From Litomosoides sigmodontis (Eukaryota; Nematoda; Chromadorea; Rhabditida; Onchocercidae): 64,000 nt of DNA. Shown here in pieces: positions 1 to 16,300 of the stretch. Position 1 is the stretch's first letter, and the number at the start of each line of letters is the position of its first letter. The notes beneath the pieces are model-generated. The model did no database searches, had not been told where the DNA came from, and saw only the letters and a list, made by a program, of their open reading frames with translations. The DNA lies in contig OY718806.1 in assembly GCA_963070105.1 (NCBI GenBank), positions 3,134,865-3,198,864 on the forward strand, read 5' to 3'. Both the position numbers and the translations under genes were made by a program.

Positions 1-885
1 GTTATCCATCATTCGCTACATTGATATGCTAATGGATGTGCTTGTTGAAATATTTCAGATAACCACATAGAATGGCTTAACTTTGATTAACTTAAGTAAA
101 AATCCTTGACGATTACCGATGTTCTGGGAAAATTCAAGAATATTTCCGCATCACACGTCATTAATTTTCATTTAATTATTTGTTTGAAGTAAAAACTGGC
201 AAAAATGCAATGAGCGAAGTCTGTTCAATTTCAGAATTGTTTTTGCTAATTTCCTTTGAATACGCACCATTGAGAGACGAAAGACAAGAAGTTAACGAAT
301 TTTTGACAAATAATATATCAACAAAAGTTCATTTCAATCATATTTTTCAAACTTTGAAATTTCACTAATCCAGATGATATTTGAAAATATTTTGAAGCGC
401 TTTCCACGGGCTTTATTACAATAGCACGTCAAACATGAAAAAACACAAATTGAACAAAATGATAACATTGGTTCTGAAAATTCATTGACTAAACAGTGAC
501 TTTGCAACAATCGTTTTATTATTTATTCTAAAAATTGCAAAATTGATGAATTTATACTGATAGAGGTATTGGAATGGTGCGATCCTTTTTTGTGTTAAAA
601 AGATAACTGCTTATTCACTTGCTAGTTTTAAAATGTTTTAAAATAAAACCTACTACCTATCAATTTCAAAAATCCTGGTGAAATTGTATCAGTATTAGTA
701 TTTCATGGAATTGAAAAAAAACATTATGGCTCATTCTTAAAGACTTCTAATTTTAGAGCTCAATCATTTTACTGATATATTCCTAAGTGATTGCTGCTAT
801 CTCTTATTTTTTAACGCCAATAAAATTTGTGAGAAAATGTTAACTATTGTTTCCAAATAATTAGTGATTAGCAAATAACAATGGC
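1..885. other. AT-rich sequence, no gene seen
   Basis: Only short open frames with many A/T-rich codons are present. I found no chain of phase-compatible exons, no RNA gene and no repeat longer than a few units. It forms the left flank of the long AAT microsatellite. Confidence 0.5.
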
Positions 886-901
886 AATAATAATAATAAT
901 G

Positions 902-4014
<3,113 letters not shown>

Positions 4015-4015
4015 T

Positions 4016-4058
4016 AATATTCCTGATATTCCACTTCAGGATAAATATCAGGGATATT
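4016..4058. repeat. Hairpin-forming inverted repeat at the edge of the AAT tract
   Basis: AATATTCCTGATATT at 4016-4030 is complementary to AATATCAGGGATATT at 4044-4058 except at one position, with a 13-nt loop. It starts 3 nt after the last perfect AAT unit. It may be a remnant of a small palindromic element or simply a structure that favoured expansion of the neighbouring tract; the sequence alone does not decide. Confidence 0.75.
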
Positions 4059-7000
4059 ATTGAAAATTGCCAAATCAAAAGGTTGAGGAAAGTTTACGTG
4101 TATGCAATCTTTAATTTGAATCAAAAAAAAAATGCTACATTTTGGTGAGAAAGTTAGTCGGTTGGCTGATAGATGCAAGTTACGCACTCAGTCGAGTACT
4201 GCCTACATCGCTGAGGCAATACTAAATTTAGTAATTGATCCTCAGTTGCTGGTAGCAATGAAAGGATGATCCGAAAGATCTTTGATTCCTTTCACTATTA
4301 CCTTTTCTCACCTGTTGGAGAAATGGAAGTGCAATTTTTCATCGTTCTGCTTATTGGCTTTGTATTTTCGACATTATTTGAAAAAGAAAATGCCGACATC
4401 TGTTTGAAAAGATCATCATAAGTCTTTTGAAAAATACCATTTTCTGCTTGCTTAAAATATATAAGATATTTTTGTGGAGCAATTTCATTCTGCTTTTATT
4501 TTTTTTCTGAAAGTTTAGCAATTTCTGACAACACTCGGCAACTGTTGCTGATTTTTGCAAGTCGTTGCTAACAGGTAACTCTTTCCGTACGTAGTGTTTA
4601 CCTTTGCAATAATGGTTGTGAGAAATTCCGGAAAAAAAACTGTTTAGAAGGAAGAATAAGTTTTAACAAAGTTTTTTGAAACTAAACATGATCATTTTGT
4701 AATGAATAATTGTAATGAATAATCATGTTTATCTTTTAAAAAACCTATGAAATCGATGGTACCATGTATTCCTGAGAATTATCCGCCCACAACCATCAAT
4801 TATTTAATTTTCTACAAATAATTTATGAATTTTAGGTAAATTTTGTTACCAAATGAAGAAAACCTTAAATGTGTTCATTATTTCGCATTGTCCACCAAAT
4901 GTAAAATAAATATTTTGATCTTTTTTATTTATGACTTCCTTATGCGCAAATATTTGTTCGTCATTTTTTCCATTTTTACCATTTCACATAATGGAATTAT
5001 TTTCTTTCTAATTTTGAAAAAAAAAACTCCCCGGGAATTTCAAAATTAATCGCTATTTTTATTAGAATTAACAATTTTCTTATCAATCAGCATACCAAAA
5101 GCAGTCGATGCATTCTAAGCAAAACAAAACAGGATGTTCATGGAAAAGTTTTCTGCCAAAAAGAGAAAAAAGGGGAGTGGAGAAGCTCTGCTTAGAAAAC
5201 TGGAAGAAATGTTTCGCATTCAAACTTTACAATTTATTTGAGTGAAGTAGACGCTAATTGAAATATCGTGAGTATATAAATTTCAGTAAATATATGAATT
5301 TGACTTAAAACACTAAGTGTATTCACCCAAGAGTTTTCTTAACTGCTGTTTTCGTAAGTGTTATTTGAATTTAATGAATTTTGTTCCCAATAAGTATGTT
5401 TGGTATTTTTATTTCCACCAACGTACCCTCCAGCCGAGCACTCAGTAATGGATTTTTCATTCATTTTCAGTATGTTAAATTACAAGGTGTTAGTTTCATA
5501 AATTTCTTCGTAAATTTGTGTGCTTGAAACTTTATGATGACATTAGCAATTATACTTTCCATGAAAGATGTGGTTAGAACTAATCTTAATGCTTCTTTTT
5601 AAGTGCAATACAGTAGCGTTTATGAAGTTTATTAATTTTTCAAATTTTTAAAGAAGGAATAAAACGGGATTGTGAGATTACATTCAAGCTCAAAACATTT
5701 AATTACATTCGTTGGCATCCGTAGATGGTATTCAGTTTTATTTCAAAGTGATCTTGAAAGATTGGTTGAGTGAGAATTTACTATTGGGAAGGTGATAAGG
5801 TTGCAGTGATAAAGGTAAAAGTGAAGGCTTCAAATGAAGCGATCATTTATCACTAATAACTATTATCAGTCAAGCTGTATGTGCACTATTTCAAAATGCC
5901 ATTGCTATGAGTGTGCATTAAAATTAAATGAACTGGATCAGGTATTTCCACATTCTTCTTTTAACATTTCCATTTCCAATACAACTATTTGTTATCGGTC
6001 ACTTTCTAGAAAATTTGATCGAAGCATGTAGTAGTCAGTATAAAGTGAGTTACGATAAGTACTACTGGTCGGTAACACCTTTCAAGTAAAGTTATATTGA
6101 TAAAGGCAGTTGTGCCCGTATATTTTCACATTTGTTTTTACAAATTTTCGTTTCCCGCAATTCGTCCTTCTCTCTATTTCCTTACTTCAGTTGTTAAATG
6201 AGTAAAAATGAGGACGGGATGATCGTTGAAATGAAAGAGAAAATGTTGGTGGTGACGGTGGAGGAGGAGAAGGAGAAGCAGGATGATGTTAGGATTTCGA
6301 TTCCTACAACTTTGTCATTAACTACCATCTTCCTTTATGTCAAGAGAGAGGGGGAACAATACGAGTGATCGATCGGCCAATCACCGCTGAAGAATTCGCT
6401 AGCGAGCGTATATTATTGATATTAACTCTTACTAAAATTTAATTTTGCTCAGCTTATTAAAATAAAATTAAAATCTAATTTATCAAAAAATTTGCAATAT
6501 ACGTATAAATTAATTGCGCTGTAGGGAATGCATGAATTAATCGATCATTTTATTTCTGATGAAGGAGTTGGATGAAAAACTGAATAATTAATGATAAACG
6601 AGAGGAGCAATGAAGAGAAATTAAATCAAATCATTCACGCATAATAAACCATCCTATCCAGCATCGAAACATAAAAGATGCAAGTGGATCATATTAATCT
6701 GAAATTTAACCTTTCAATGTTATTTTAAAAAATTTTTTGACAGTGATAATTAGTTTATTGCAAGTTCTTTGTGATTAACGGCTCACTATATGTTACGGTA
6801 AAAATGGGTGGAAAATGTCAGGTGAAATTCATTTGGATTGTCACGAGCACACATTAAGGACGATATATGAAATGCATGTGAATAACAACTATTCAATAAT
6901 GGTTAATCATCACTAATTAATTTAATTAATTAGCTATCCGTGCGTGCAATTTTTCATTATCAAAATGTATTTTTATACTTCATTACTGTGAAATTTGTTA

Positions 7001-10000
7001 ATTGATTGTTGCATTATTTTATTGTGACACATCCCCTTTTTTTCTCCTTCCTTGTGTTTTGGCACGAAGTTCGAAGGTGCATGGATGCATGGATACAAAC
7101 AACAGGTAAAAAGAAATTGAACATTCAAGAATTTATGACAGCCGTTATCCGAGGAATGATTCGAACTGCTAGATGGAATACGAATGATCATGTGAAGTAA
7201 TTTTACGGCGTTGACCCCTAATATTATCATCACAGTTGATTTTTTGTAAATTTTAAATACATTATAAAATTAAGAAGATATGAGTCCAAAAAAAATCAAA
7301 TTTCAGCCTAATGAATTGGTAGAATCATAGAATAAAAATAGAATAATAAAAAAAATTAAACAGAATCTTAGAATCATACTATTTCCACCACCATCACTAC
7401 CTCGCAACGGTATATCGGTTTGCATTAAAATGACGGAAATGAATACTGCATAAAATTAGCTGCTAGAACAGCATCGCAATGTTTCTTTTCCATGATAGAA
7501 AGGTTTATCATTTTTCATTCCACGTTCTCCGTACTATCTTAAGCTAGATTACTTTTACATATATGATCAGATCTATCATGAAGTAATGGGTTAATGCAAT
7601 TAGTCAAAGTATGAATGAATTTAAACAAAAAAGAAAAAATGGATTATTATTTGGGAAAGACATATTACGCAAATAAGGCGTGCTATTTTAATTACTGTAG
7701 AAATAATGATTTGATGTTACACTTATATCGTCACATCCAACACGTTTTCGTCTGACTGAGGGATGCATCACTTGGGAGTTGGTTGAAGGAAAGTCAGAAG
7801 ATACGCCGCTATTTCAAATTTCGCAAAAAAAGAAAAATACTATCAATGATTCACTGACCATCTGATAGCTTTTTTATGTTGCGTAGCATAAAGTTATGCA
7901 GAATTTGAGCAAGCTATTTGTGAGTGTTACTTCTCCCACTTTTACGGCACTGAAGACAAACACGGAAGCCTGTGAAAGGGATGTTGTACTGTGTACTTCA
8001 AAGAGCTGTAGCATTTTCGACTGTTCCGTTGGTGAGAATTCAAATTTGGTATGTGGAAATTACCACCGTATCGTTTGTTGCACTTTGAGTGGCATGGAAG
8101 TGGATGAAAATGTTGTGAGAAATTACAATAGATGATTGTATTTACAACTAGCAGAGAGGTTAATGAGAGTAACAAGCATCTCATCTTTCTAAATTAGCCT
8201 TTTACATTTAAATTAAGAACCTGACATTAAGCTGATTTGATCTATTTCATTATTTGCTTTAAATTCATTTACACAAGTACTTTAATTGATCAGATTCTAT
8301 TCTAAAAGGGGAATAGTTTTCATTCGATAGCACGCCTTATGTTTTCTGATCGGTCGAAGAATGCTAATTAACAAGATCAAGCAGAGGTGGATCATTAGTA
8401 GTAATTCAACAGCTTGAGGACACCTCAATTAAGTCATAATTACGTTCACATAACCGAATATCCGTAAATTTCAGTAAATCCTTACTTCGAGAATTTGTTT
8501 GTGTGGAATTTCATGAAGTAAGACAGAGTGCTCTCACTTTTGGTGGGTTTTTTTTCTCAGAAACAGCTACGAATTTCTCATGTGTTATAGGTTATTCTAA
8601 TGGCAAATAATCCTCCACCACGACCGGAAATTTATGACCGGAATTTTCGTAATAGCACAAACTGTGTGGAACTCATCTGACGACAGGTCTTCTACCGTCC
8701 TCCTTTTTATGAGGGATTTTTCCTTCAGGAAAAAAAATCTCTTCCCGTTAGTTGCATTTCTTTCCTTTCGTTTGTTTGTTCCGTGTGTTCATGAATTTGT
8801 TGTTACATTCTTCCAGTTATGTATTGAAATTTCACTTTCAACAAATGCCCTTTTTTTTGAGACTTTCAGGTTCTTTACCGAATATTTCGATCATTCAATA
8901 TTCAAATGATTGCTTCACTGCCCACTTTCTTCATTTGTTCACAGATTCAGGAAGCTGTGTCTTGTAAGCAATTGTAACGTAAGTGTCCTGTAAGCCTACT
9001 GGCTGATTGATGAATGGTTGAAATTAATTTCAGAATTGTATGAAGACCTTTTGAATGGTTTGGATGGATGAATGGATAGCATTCAATATCTTCCATTCTC
9101 TCATACCAACTTCCTAATTATTTCGTCCGCCAACAACAGCTGAATGAAAACAGCCGAGCCGGTGATGAATGGTAATTCTCTCAACCTGTTTTGTCAAATT
9201 CAAACTTAATAACTTACGACTTCAGGTATGGGACCGTATGTGTACTACAGATGGATGACCCATGAGATGAGGAGATATTCAGTAACCAAAGGTTACAAGT
9301 GGATAGGATTGAAAGTTCCTAACGCACGAAATTAGGATGGACCAGGTAATAGACACACGTCAGGATTATTCCCCGTAAATTGGTGAAAAAAAAGGTGCAC
9401 CTGACAGTGTGAATTCCAAATATATTGTGTGTGTGGAAAGAGAGTTAAAGAGGTAGGTTGATGAGTCACCCAGCTGATTTATTTCAGGTCATCAATGTAC
9501 TTACACGACATTTGTGTACGTAGTCAATAAAAAGGGATGTGTTTTGTATAGTCACAGAGAAAACAGTGAGATCAGATAGAGTTAGGTATGAAAATAGCCT
9601 AGGAGAAGAAGTAGGCCTGGTATCGCCGTGCTTGAGGCATCAAGCAATAAGAATCCTGCATTGACAAAGTGTGTAGCATCATCAATGATTACGGAAAGTA
9701 GAAAACTCCATTTTTTAGGGCTCATGAATGTATTCCATTTCGTATCATTTCCATTTCAAAATTCAAGTGATTATGCATTAAAAGGATTCAGAAGATTTCA
9801 TTAACTGCCGACCGCTTGATTTGGAAGCTCTCTAAGACACATTGGCGGTAATATTTAAGTGGTGAGGTTGAGAAGGAGATAGGAAAGAGGAGAGGGGGAG
9901 AGGGAGTGACAGTTTTCCTCGTTTCAGGACAATTCCAAGTGATTAGATGATTGATTTCCCCGTGCTTCACATCCCTCCCCTGCAGTACGTTCTGCTATCA

Positions 10001-10136
10001 TTAGCTGTCAACCGTAGACGAGCCCTGCTCATGTACGCACGCACGTACGATCGGCTTCACTCTTCGTTTTGCTTCTTAGCTCATCACCACCCTTCTCTCC
10101 TTCTCCACAGCGATAGCTATGGTAGCTGTTGATGTG
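4059..10136. other. Long non-coding or unannotatable stretch
   Basis: About 6 kb of AT-rich DNA with scattered short open frames, none of which joins to another through phase-matched splice sites. The best-looking fragment is at about 7060-7199 (+), ending in a run of plausible residues around LNIQEFMTAVIRG, but I could not connect it to another exon. A purine-rich GGA/GGT stretch lies at about 6245-6285. No RNA gene is recognisable. Confidence 0.4.
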
Positions 10137-10221
10137 ATCGTAGTGATAGCGGTATGGGTAGTGTCAGTGATAGTGATAGTGCGGTAGTGGTAGTGGTAGT
10201 GGTGGTGGTGGTAGTGGTAGG
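10137..10221. repeat. Imperfect (GTAGTG)n / (GTGGTG)n low-complexity tract
   Basis: A G/T-rich imperfect hexamer array built of GTAGTG, GATAGT and GTGGTG units. It has no coding context on either strand. Confidence 0.8.
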
Positions 10222-10424
10222 ATGCGGTTACTGATCGCAGCAGTGATGGTACCTGGTAAAGCTAGAGTATCGTATATGAGCTCTAACACATATGAAACTG
10301 CCGGTTATCGATCCACGATTGTTATGTTATAGTGCAGTTAGCAGTAAATAGCGCATTGAGAGATGAGTGTAGCAGATGTCAGTGGGTCGTAGACTGGAAT
10401 AGAGGAGGGAGTGTTCTCCCAATT

Positions 10425-10492
10425 CGACGACACGACAACGACAACGTCAACGACGACGAGGGCGAGGACAGCGGCAACGACAACGACAGCGA
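10425..10492. repeat. Imperfect (GACAAC)n / (ACG)n low-complexity tract
   Basis: Repeated GACAAC, GTCAAC and GACGAC units. Read on the minus strand the tract produces a valine-rich hydrophobic open frame, which is an artefact of the repeat. Confidence 0.8.
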
Positions 10493-13302
10493 TGGCTATA
10501 GATAGTATTAGTATGGTGCCCACTTCTCGTTAACTTTGAAATTGATTAACGCTTCACAACACTCATCATCCCGCCATCCGGCCTTTCTATCTATGTCTTC
10601 AAATTTTGATTGATTTCAACCATTTGTGATGCTTTTTTTCAACTCTTTCCCAACAGGCATTTCACTCTCTTCCTCATCACCACATTCATCTGTACCACAC
10701 GGCAAGCACATTCACGCGGAGCGGTGGACGTCTTACACATATTTTATAATACATAATTTTGTGCTCTGTACTCCGTACATACGTGCCGTGCCGTAAGAAT
10801 ATGCCCATCAATTAATTAAAGGCTTTATTACTGTTTGAAACTTCCTGTTGCTCTTTTATCTTAATTTAAAGACGAGTGGTGAATTGTTGAAGCGTTAGCG
10901 AGCAGCTATCTTGGTCCGTCCGTCAATCTTACATACTGGGAAGGGTGGAGGTGGAAGTATTTGAGAGGAATAGCGCACAGCGTATCACAGCAAGGCACTA
11001 GTAAAGGAAGCGTTGAATCGACAATGTAAGCGAGCATCCTCATCCGGAAGATATAGCTTCTTTCTCTAGTGCAATTCCTATTTTAGCAAAAACTTTAATG
11101 CTATAAGAATAGAACGGAGCCATACTTTTTGGAAGTGGGGCGATGAATTTCAAAATAATTAAAGGAAAAGGCTTACTCTAGCATGGATGGCAGGACGCCA
11201 CTCTCTTCAAATGAAAGTAACTGAATATTTCTTTATAAATCAATACTAGTAGAAAAGGGGTTTAAGTGGTGAAAAAAAACAAACAAACAAACACTAACTG
11301 CTATATAGCACAGCATGTTGCGCTTCATGCTCTTTATTGCGCTGCTTTTGATATCATCGTTTTTGCGATAGGTGTTTTTTTTATTTATATCTGCTAGGTT
11401 GGTTATTTGTTATCACTTCCCAACCTCTCCCTCTCCTTCTCTTTCTGCACATCCTGCGCTTTATTAAATTGGGATATCGCTCAATAGGCTTCACTTTCTT
11501 ATCATTTATTTCATCACTACCACTGCATGCTTATCGTCGAAATATGGTCATCGATCTTCATTTAACACAATTAACGCTAGTTCTAAGTAAGTTCTTTTTA
11601 TGGTTTCTCACATCCTCACTTGAGATTACCGGAATGATAAAAGAAAAACAAAGTACGCCGTTAATTCTTTTAACTCTCATAGTATCTCTGCAACTCTAAC
11701 TTGTCTTTTCAGTTCGGTATATACCAGTTGTTTTTCTTACTTCTCGCCAAATTATTTCATTAAAATAACTAAGTCCAGAGCAAAATTTCCCTCTCACTGA
11801 CGTTCCTTTTCTTCAAATTATTCCATTTCTTTAATGGAAAATACAATCCTCTCAGAAATATAGGTATAATTGATAAACTAATATTATATAGTACAATGAG
11901 AAGGAAGCATTGATATGTTAGCATGCAATACATGGAGAACATTTTACAGCTGCATGCTTCTTTCATTTCCCATTTTGTCAATATATTATTTAGCAGTTAT
12001 TTCACTTTAATTTAAAGCTATCATTGCACTACACTTACAGATTATCATTTATGTTTCTGTTCTGTAACCGATATTAATTAGTATTAATAGTCAATTATTC
12101 ATCCTCAACATTATTATTTCAATTAGGTTTCACTTTAGATTGTTATCGAAGTTATAAAAATGTTATCATAGTAAAAAGGAGAAAAAACAATGCAAATTAT
12201 TGGGCTTACTTCCTATGCATTAATTTCTACAACAGTTAGTTTTTTCTATGCAAACAGAATTGCTGTGTTACTGTTATTAATTTGTTAGTGCCAAGAAACA
12301 AGCCTGCAAATGTATTCATGTAATGATTTGATTGCACCTCTTTCGAAAAGCCTTGTGACGATGATTTTTGCTATGAAAATGTTTTAATATATTGCTGAAA
12401 AAATCTGGTTGGAGTAAGTGCAACTACGATGGCTTGCACTTCAGGATAAAAGTTGCAACTTTTGGTTTGATAATTTTTCACTTTAACGAAAAAAATTCAA
12501 TCTCATAACATTACACATTCATTAGTAAAAAAAAAATTCCTTTTTTTAAGAACGTTTTTTAAGATGCATAATGGTTGCGTAGTGCTTTCTCTTTCACTTG
12601 CAAAGTTGGAACATTCTTATTTTCGAATGTGATTGTCATTTTTTTTACTTTATATTTCTCTGAGACATGTGATGCGATGTGAGGCAGAAGGTTGTTTTAA
12701 AAAAGTTTTTTTTTTCAGCAGAAAAAATCGTAAACATCCTTCCTTTATCACGTGTAAGAAAATGTAAAAGAAGCAGTGAATTTTAGCACAGTGTCAATTT
12801 CAGTTTTATGAAATATCTGAAAACGGTCCTAATTAACATAGGAAAATCATACCAATGCTCAGTAACAGATTTTCTCAGTGACTCTGGAACACTTGTAAGC
12901 AGTGCTTGTTGGCTCAGTAAACGTTCACTCTTTTTTTTTCTTTCTGTCTATCTATTCACTGAGACATTAAAAAAAAATTGTACTTAGCTGGCGAGCAATT
13001 TATTGAATTTGGCATTCAGTTTGAATGTAAATATTTGTATGGCGTTCATTCTTTTCTTCCTTTATTTCTCCTTCCTGCTTCAGTAGTTCAGGTGTTAGCC
13101 CAGACGTTCTCATAACTTTCGAATTAATTGATGTTTATATTTCACCTCAATACTTATTATTTAAGAGAATCAAGAGAGATTTGAATACAGTGCACTTAGG
13201 AATTATGCCATCTAATTTTGCTTAAACGAACAACAATTTCAGTAGAACCAAACAGTCGATGATATCAGTTGTTGAAAAATCACTACGATAACTCTATTAC
13301 AG
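10493..13302. other. AT-rich intergenic sequence upstream of the PH-actin gene
   Basis: No supported exon. It should contain the promoter and first exon(s) of the gene whose first secure exon starts at 13303. A possible initiator is the ATG at 13259, which would give Met-Ile-Ser before a donor at 13268. However, the resulting intron would be only 35 nt, which is very short, so the true start probably lies further upstream. Confidence 0.4.
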
Positions 13303-16300
13303 ACGGTTGCTGAACAACAGATAGGCACTAAGCAGCGTTTGAGACAAGCTGTTGAAGAATCTATATTTACTGCAACATTTCCTTTTTGTCCACTTCAATA
13401 TGGTGCATGCGGCAGCAGCGAAGAGCAAGCCTCATTCTTGATATCTCAGGTTACTGTCAAAAAAATATTTTTCGACTGTACGGGAGGAATCGCAAATTGT
13501 TCTAATGCTGTGTTGCATCAAGTTAATGTCGATTTCCAACTGATTTATAATTGGAAGTGAATTCATCGAATGAGTTGAGGTGCAATAAGCCGGTACACAA
13601 AGCTCCATAAATTCTCAGCACGTTATATCTGCCAAAAATCGAAAGATTTTGGAAAGATCATCAAAAAATTGTGAGAAAAATAGCACTTAGGCAAAAAAAA
13701 AAACTGTTGGAAGTTTGATCGTCAGCTGCAAATTGACTTAGAACTGTGGATACGGTATAAATCATTTCACGCTGTTCCAGTTGATAGTAATATTGAAGTG
13801 TCAACTTTAGTCACTTATAAAATAATGCCGGCAGTTGAGCGTGCTTCACCAGAATTATGTAGAAGTAAGGATTCAGTGGAGAAATATGCCAGCAACGAAA
13901 ACGTAACAACCAGTAGTTGGGATCCAACACTTCTCCTGAATAAATTATACGAGGTGACTTTTAAACAAAATGATTTCTGAAATAAAGCAATTCATTCCTA
14001 GCAAGGATTATTAGTTTTAAGAAATCTCGAACTTCATATAATACTGCAGGGCACTTTAGCGTCTTGATTATGCAGTATTAATTGTTAGAATACCTTTCTG
14101 TCAGATGCTAAGGCTTTGACTTTTTTTAATCAAATATTTATCTCTAATTGTTTGGAAACTGGAAATTATCGAAACAATTAGGGGGAATGCGTCTTCTCAC
14201 TAAATCAATGCTGAATTTAATGACATTTTGTTTAATTTAGCGAACTTTTAGGTCAGTTATGATCCACGCAAGGAATCGAAACTTAACCGCTTCACTAATA
14301 TGGAAGGGCATCTTGAAGTTCCTGTAGATGGCGAGAGCATATACGCTGAGTTGCAAAAAAATTGGGTGCAAAAATATTTTCGGACTAGAGATGGACGCTT
14401 GCAATGGTTTGCTGTGAGTTTTATTTCTTTCATTGCATCGAGAAGCGAGGCAGTAGTTGGTATCCCAAAAATACACAGACTGAAGTTCTGGCTCAAACTC
14501 CTGAAGCTTTCGAAGTGTAATGGTGTTATTTGTTGAAACTTTTATGACAATCCACAAAAGAATTATGCCTTACACCAGCGAAGTTATTTCCTATGATTGG
14601 TAGACATTTTAAGCTTAGTTCATCTTAACGTAGATAATTCACCAATGGAAATGTTTTCGGTTCCTAATGTTATACAACCAGGAAGGAAGAAATATTTGCT
14701 CAGATCAATAATATTCTGTAGTCAGAGTTACCTTTTAAATAGTAGGGTGAATAAGAATTAGTACTTCATCCTTTCAATTTTCAGTCACATTTCGCAGACG
14801 ATACACCGGTAGGGGAAGTGCTGCTTTCTGGTTGTGAAGTAGACGCTAATAGAGATGAAAATGCACTTTATATACACGGAGGAAAGAGTCACGTCAGAAT
14901 GGTTCTAAGGTCAGTTTCATATTAGTTACTTTTGTTTACTTTTTGATCTGAGCTGATCTATGAATTATGTTGCTGAGCCGTTAAAACTTTCCCCATGCCG
15001 TCGATTCAGATTGTTCGCAGATGTGAGATGTCGTTTGTCAGTGGGGATTATCATGACAAAGTGCATGCATCTGTATTATTGTCATGTTCTGGTTCAAGGA
15101 TTGTTGTATTATTTCCAGTTTTAGCTAATATAGCATGTTTATGGTTCCCGTTCAATGTATATGGTTCTTTAGGATTCCGCCAGGAGCCAATGTATTTGAT
15201 AAATGGAGGAAAGCTATGAACAGTCATGCAGCTTCGTCGTATCTTGATACATTCGTTAATCCTGTATATCCGCCACTGCCTCATATCACGGAGGTTACTT
15301 ATGGAAATATCGTAGTGATTATTATCCATGCAAATAATATGAGCTGCAGAAAACGTCATGAAAGAAAACATATGTCTTCTACTGCTCATTTTTTATTCTT
15401 TAATTCTTCGAATTTTTGTTTTATGCATTTCCCTTAAGAACGCATTGCAGAAAGTTGCTATTATCGAGCTTGGATCATGCTCAATGCGAGCTGGCGTCTT
15501 GACAATGGAACCTTCGCTACCACAGTCGTTTTTTCCAACAGTAGTCCTTGTTAAAGATGATAATGAATTCATTGTTGGTGGTGACGCATTGCTACCTGAG
15601 GTATGTTAATTTTTCTGAAAATTTTTGGTTATATTGTTTTCCTGTATGAAATGAAGTGCTTTATAAGTACTTTAAAGGTGCTTTGAGGTAATCAGCTGGA
15701 AAGTGATCTTATCACATGCATAATATTACTGCTGTCATATTGAAGAATATTTTACAAAAAATGGATTTCAAATTATAACGCTTTTCCACATTTTCCAACT
15801 TCATAATTTCAATGCAGTTCAAATTACCAAATTTTAGAATCGTTGCAAGGGTGAGCTGATAAGGCCGTTGCGCGCAACAGATATTTCACTAGATCGATAT
15901 GTATTTCATCGACCAGCTTTGAAAGCTTGCTTGCAAAAATGCGTTTATGATTTGAAGATCGATCCAACTAAATATCGGGTAATTGCACCTTTTCCTTGCA
16001 TCATATTGGAGAAGATGCAGATTAAATTATGAGTTGTTACAAGTAGTAGAACTGGGTTATAGAAACATATATCTGCTTACTTGAAATGTGTACTTACTTT
16101 TTGGCTACTGTTATTATTCTTGTTGTTGCTGATTGATATTTATTGAATCATGTTAATCAACACTCAATGAAATATAAAATTTTAAGGTATTGCTTTCAAT
16201 CCCACAAAATATTCCTACTGCTCTCATTGTGGATTTGTTGAAAATTGTTTTGGAAGAAATGTATTTCCAGGTGCGTTAAGTGCTTCGAGTTTCCATTCAG

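Noticed and set aside
10338..10523. Valine-rich hydrophobic minus-strand peptide resembling a membrane segment
   Set aside because: Produced by the GACAAC/ACG simple repeat.
14237..14557. Minus-strand open frame of 106 codons
   Set aside because: Shadow of the PH-coding exon 14252-14413 on the plus strand.
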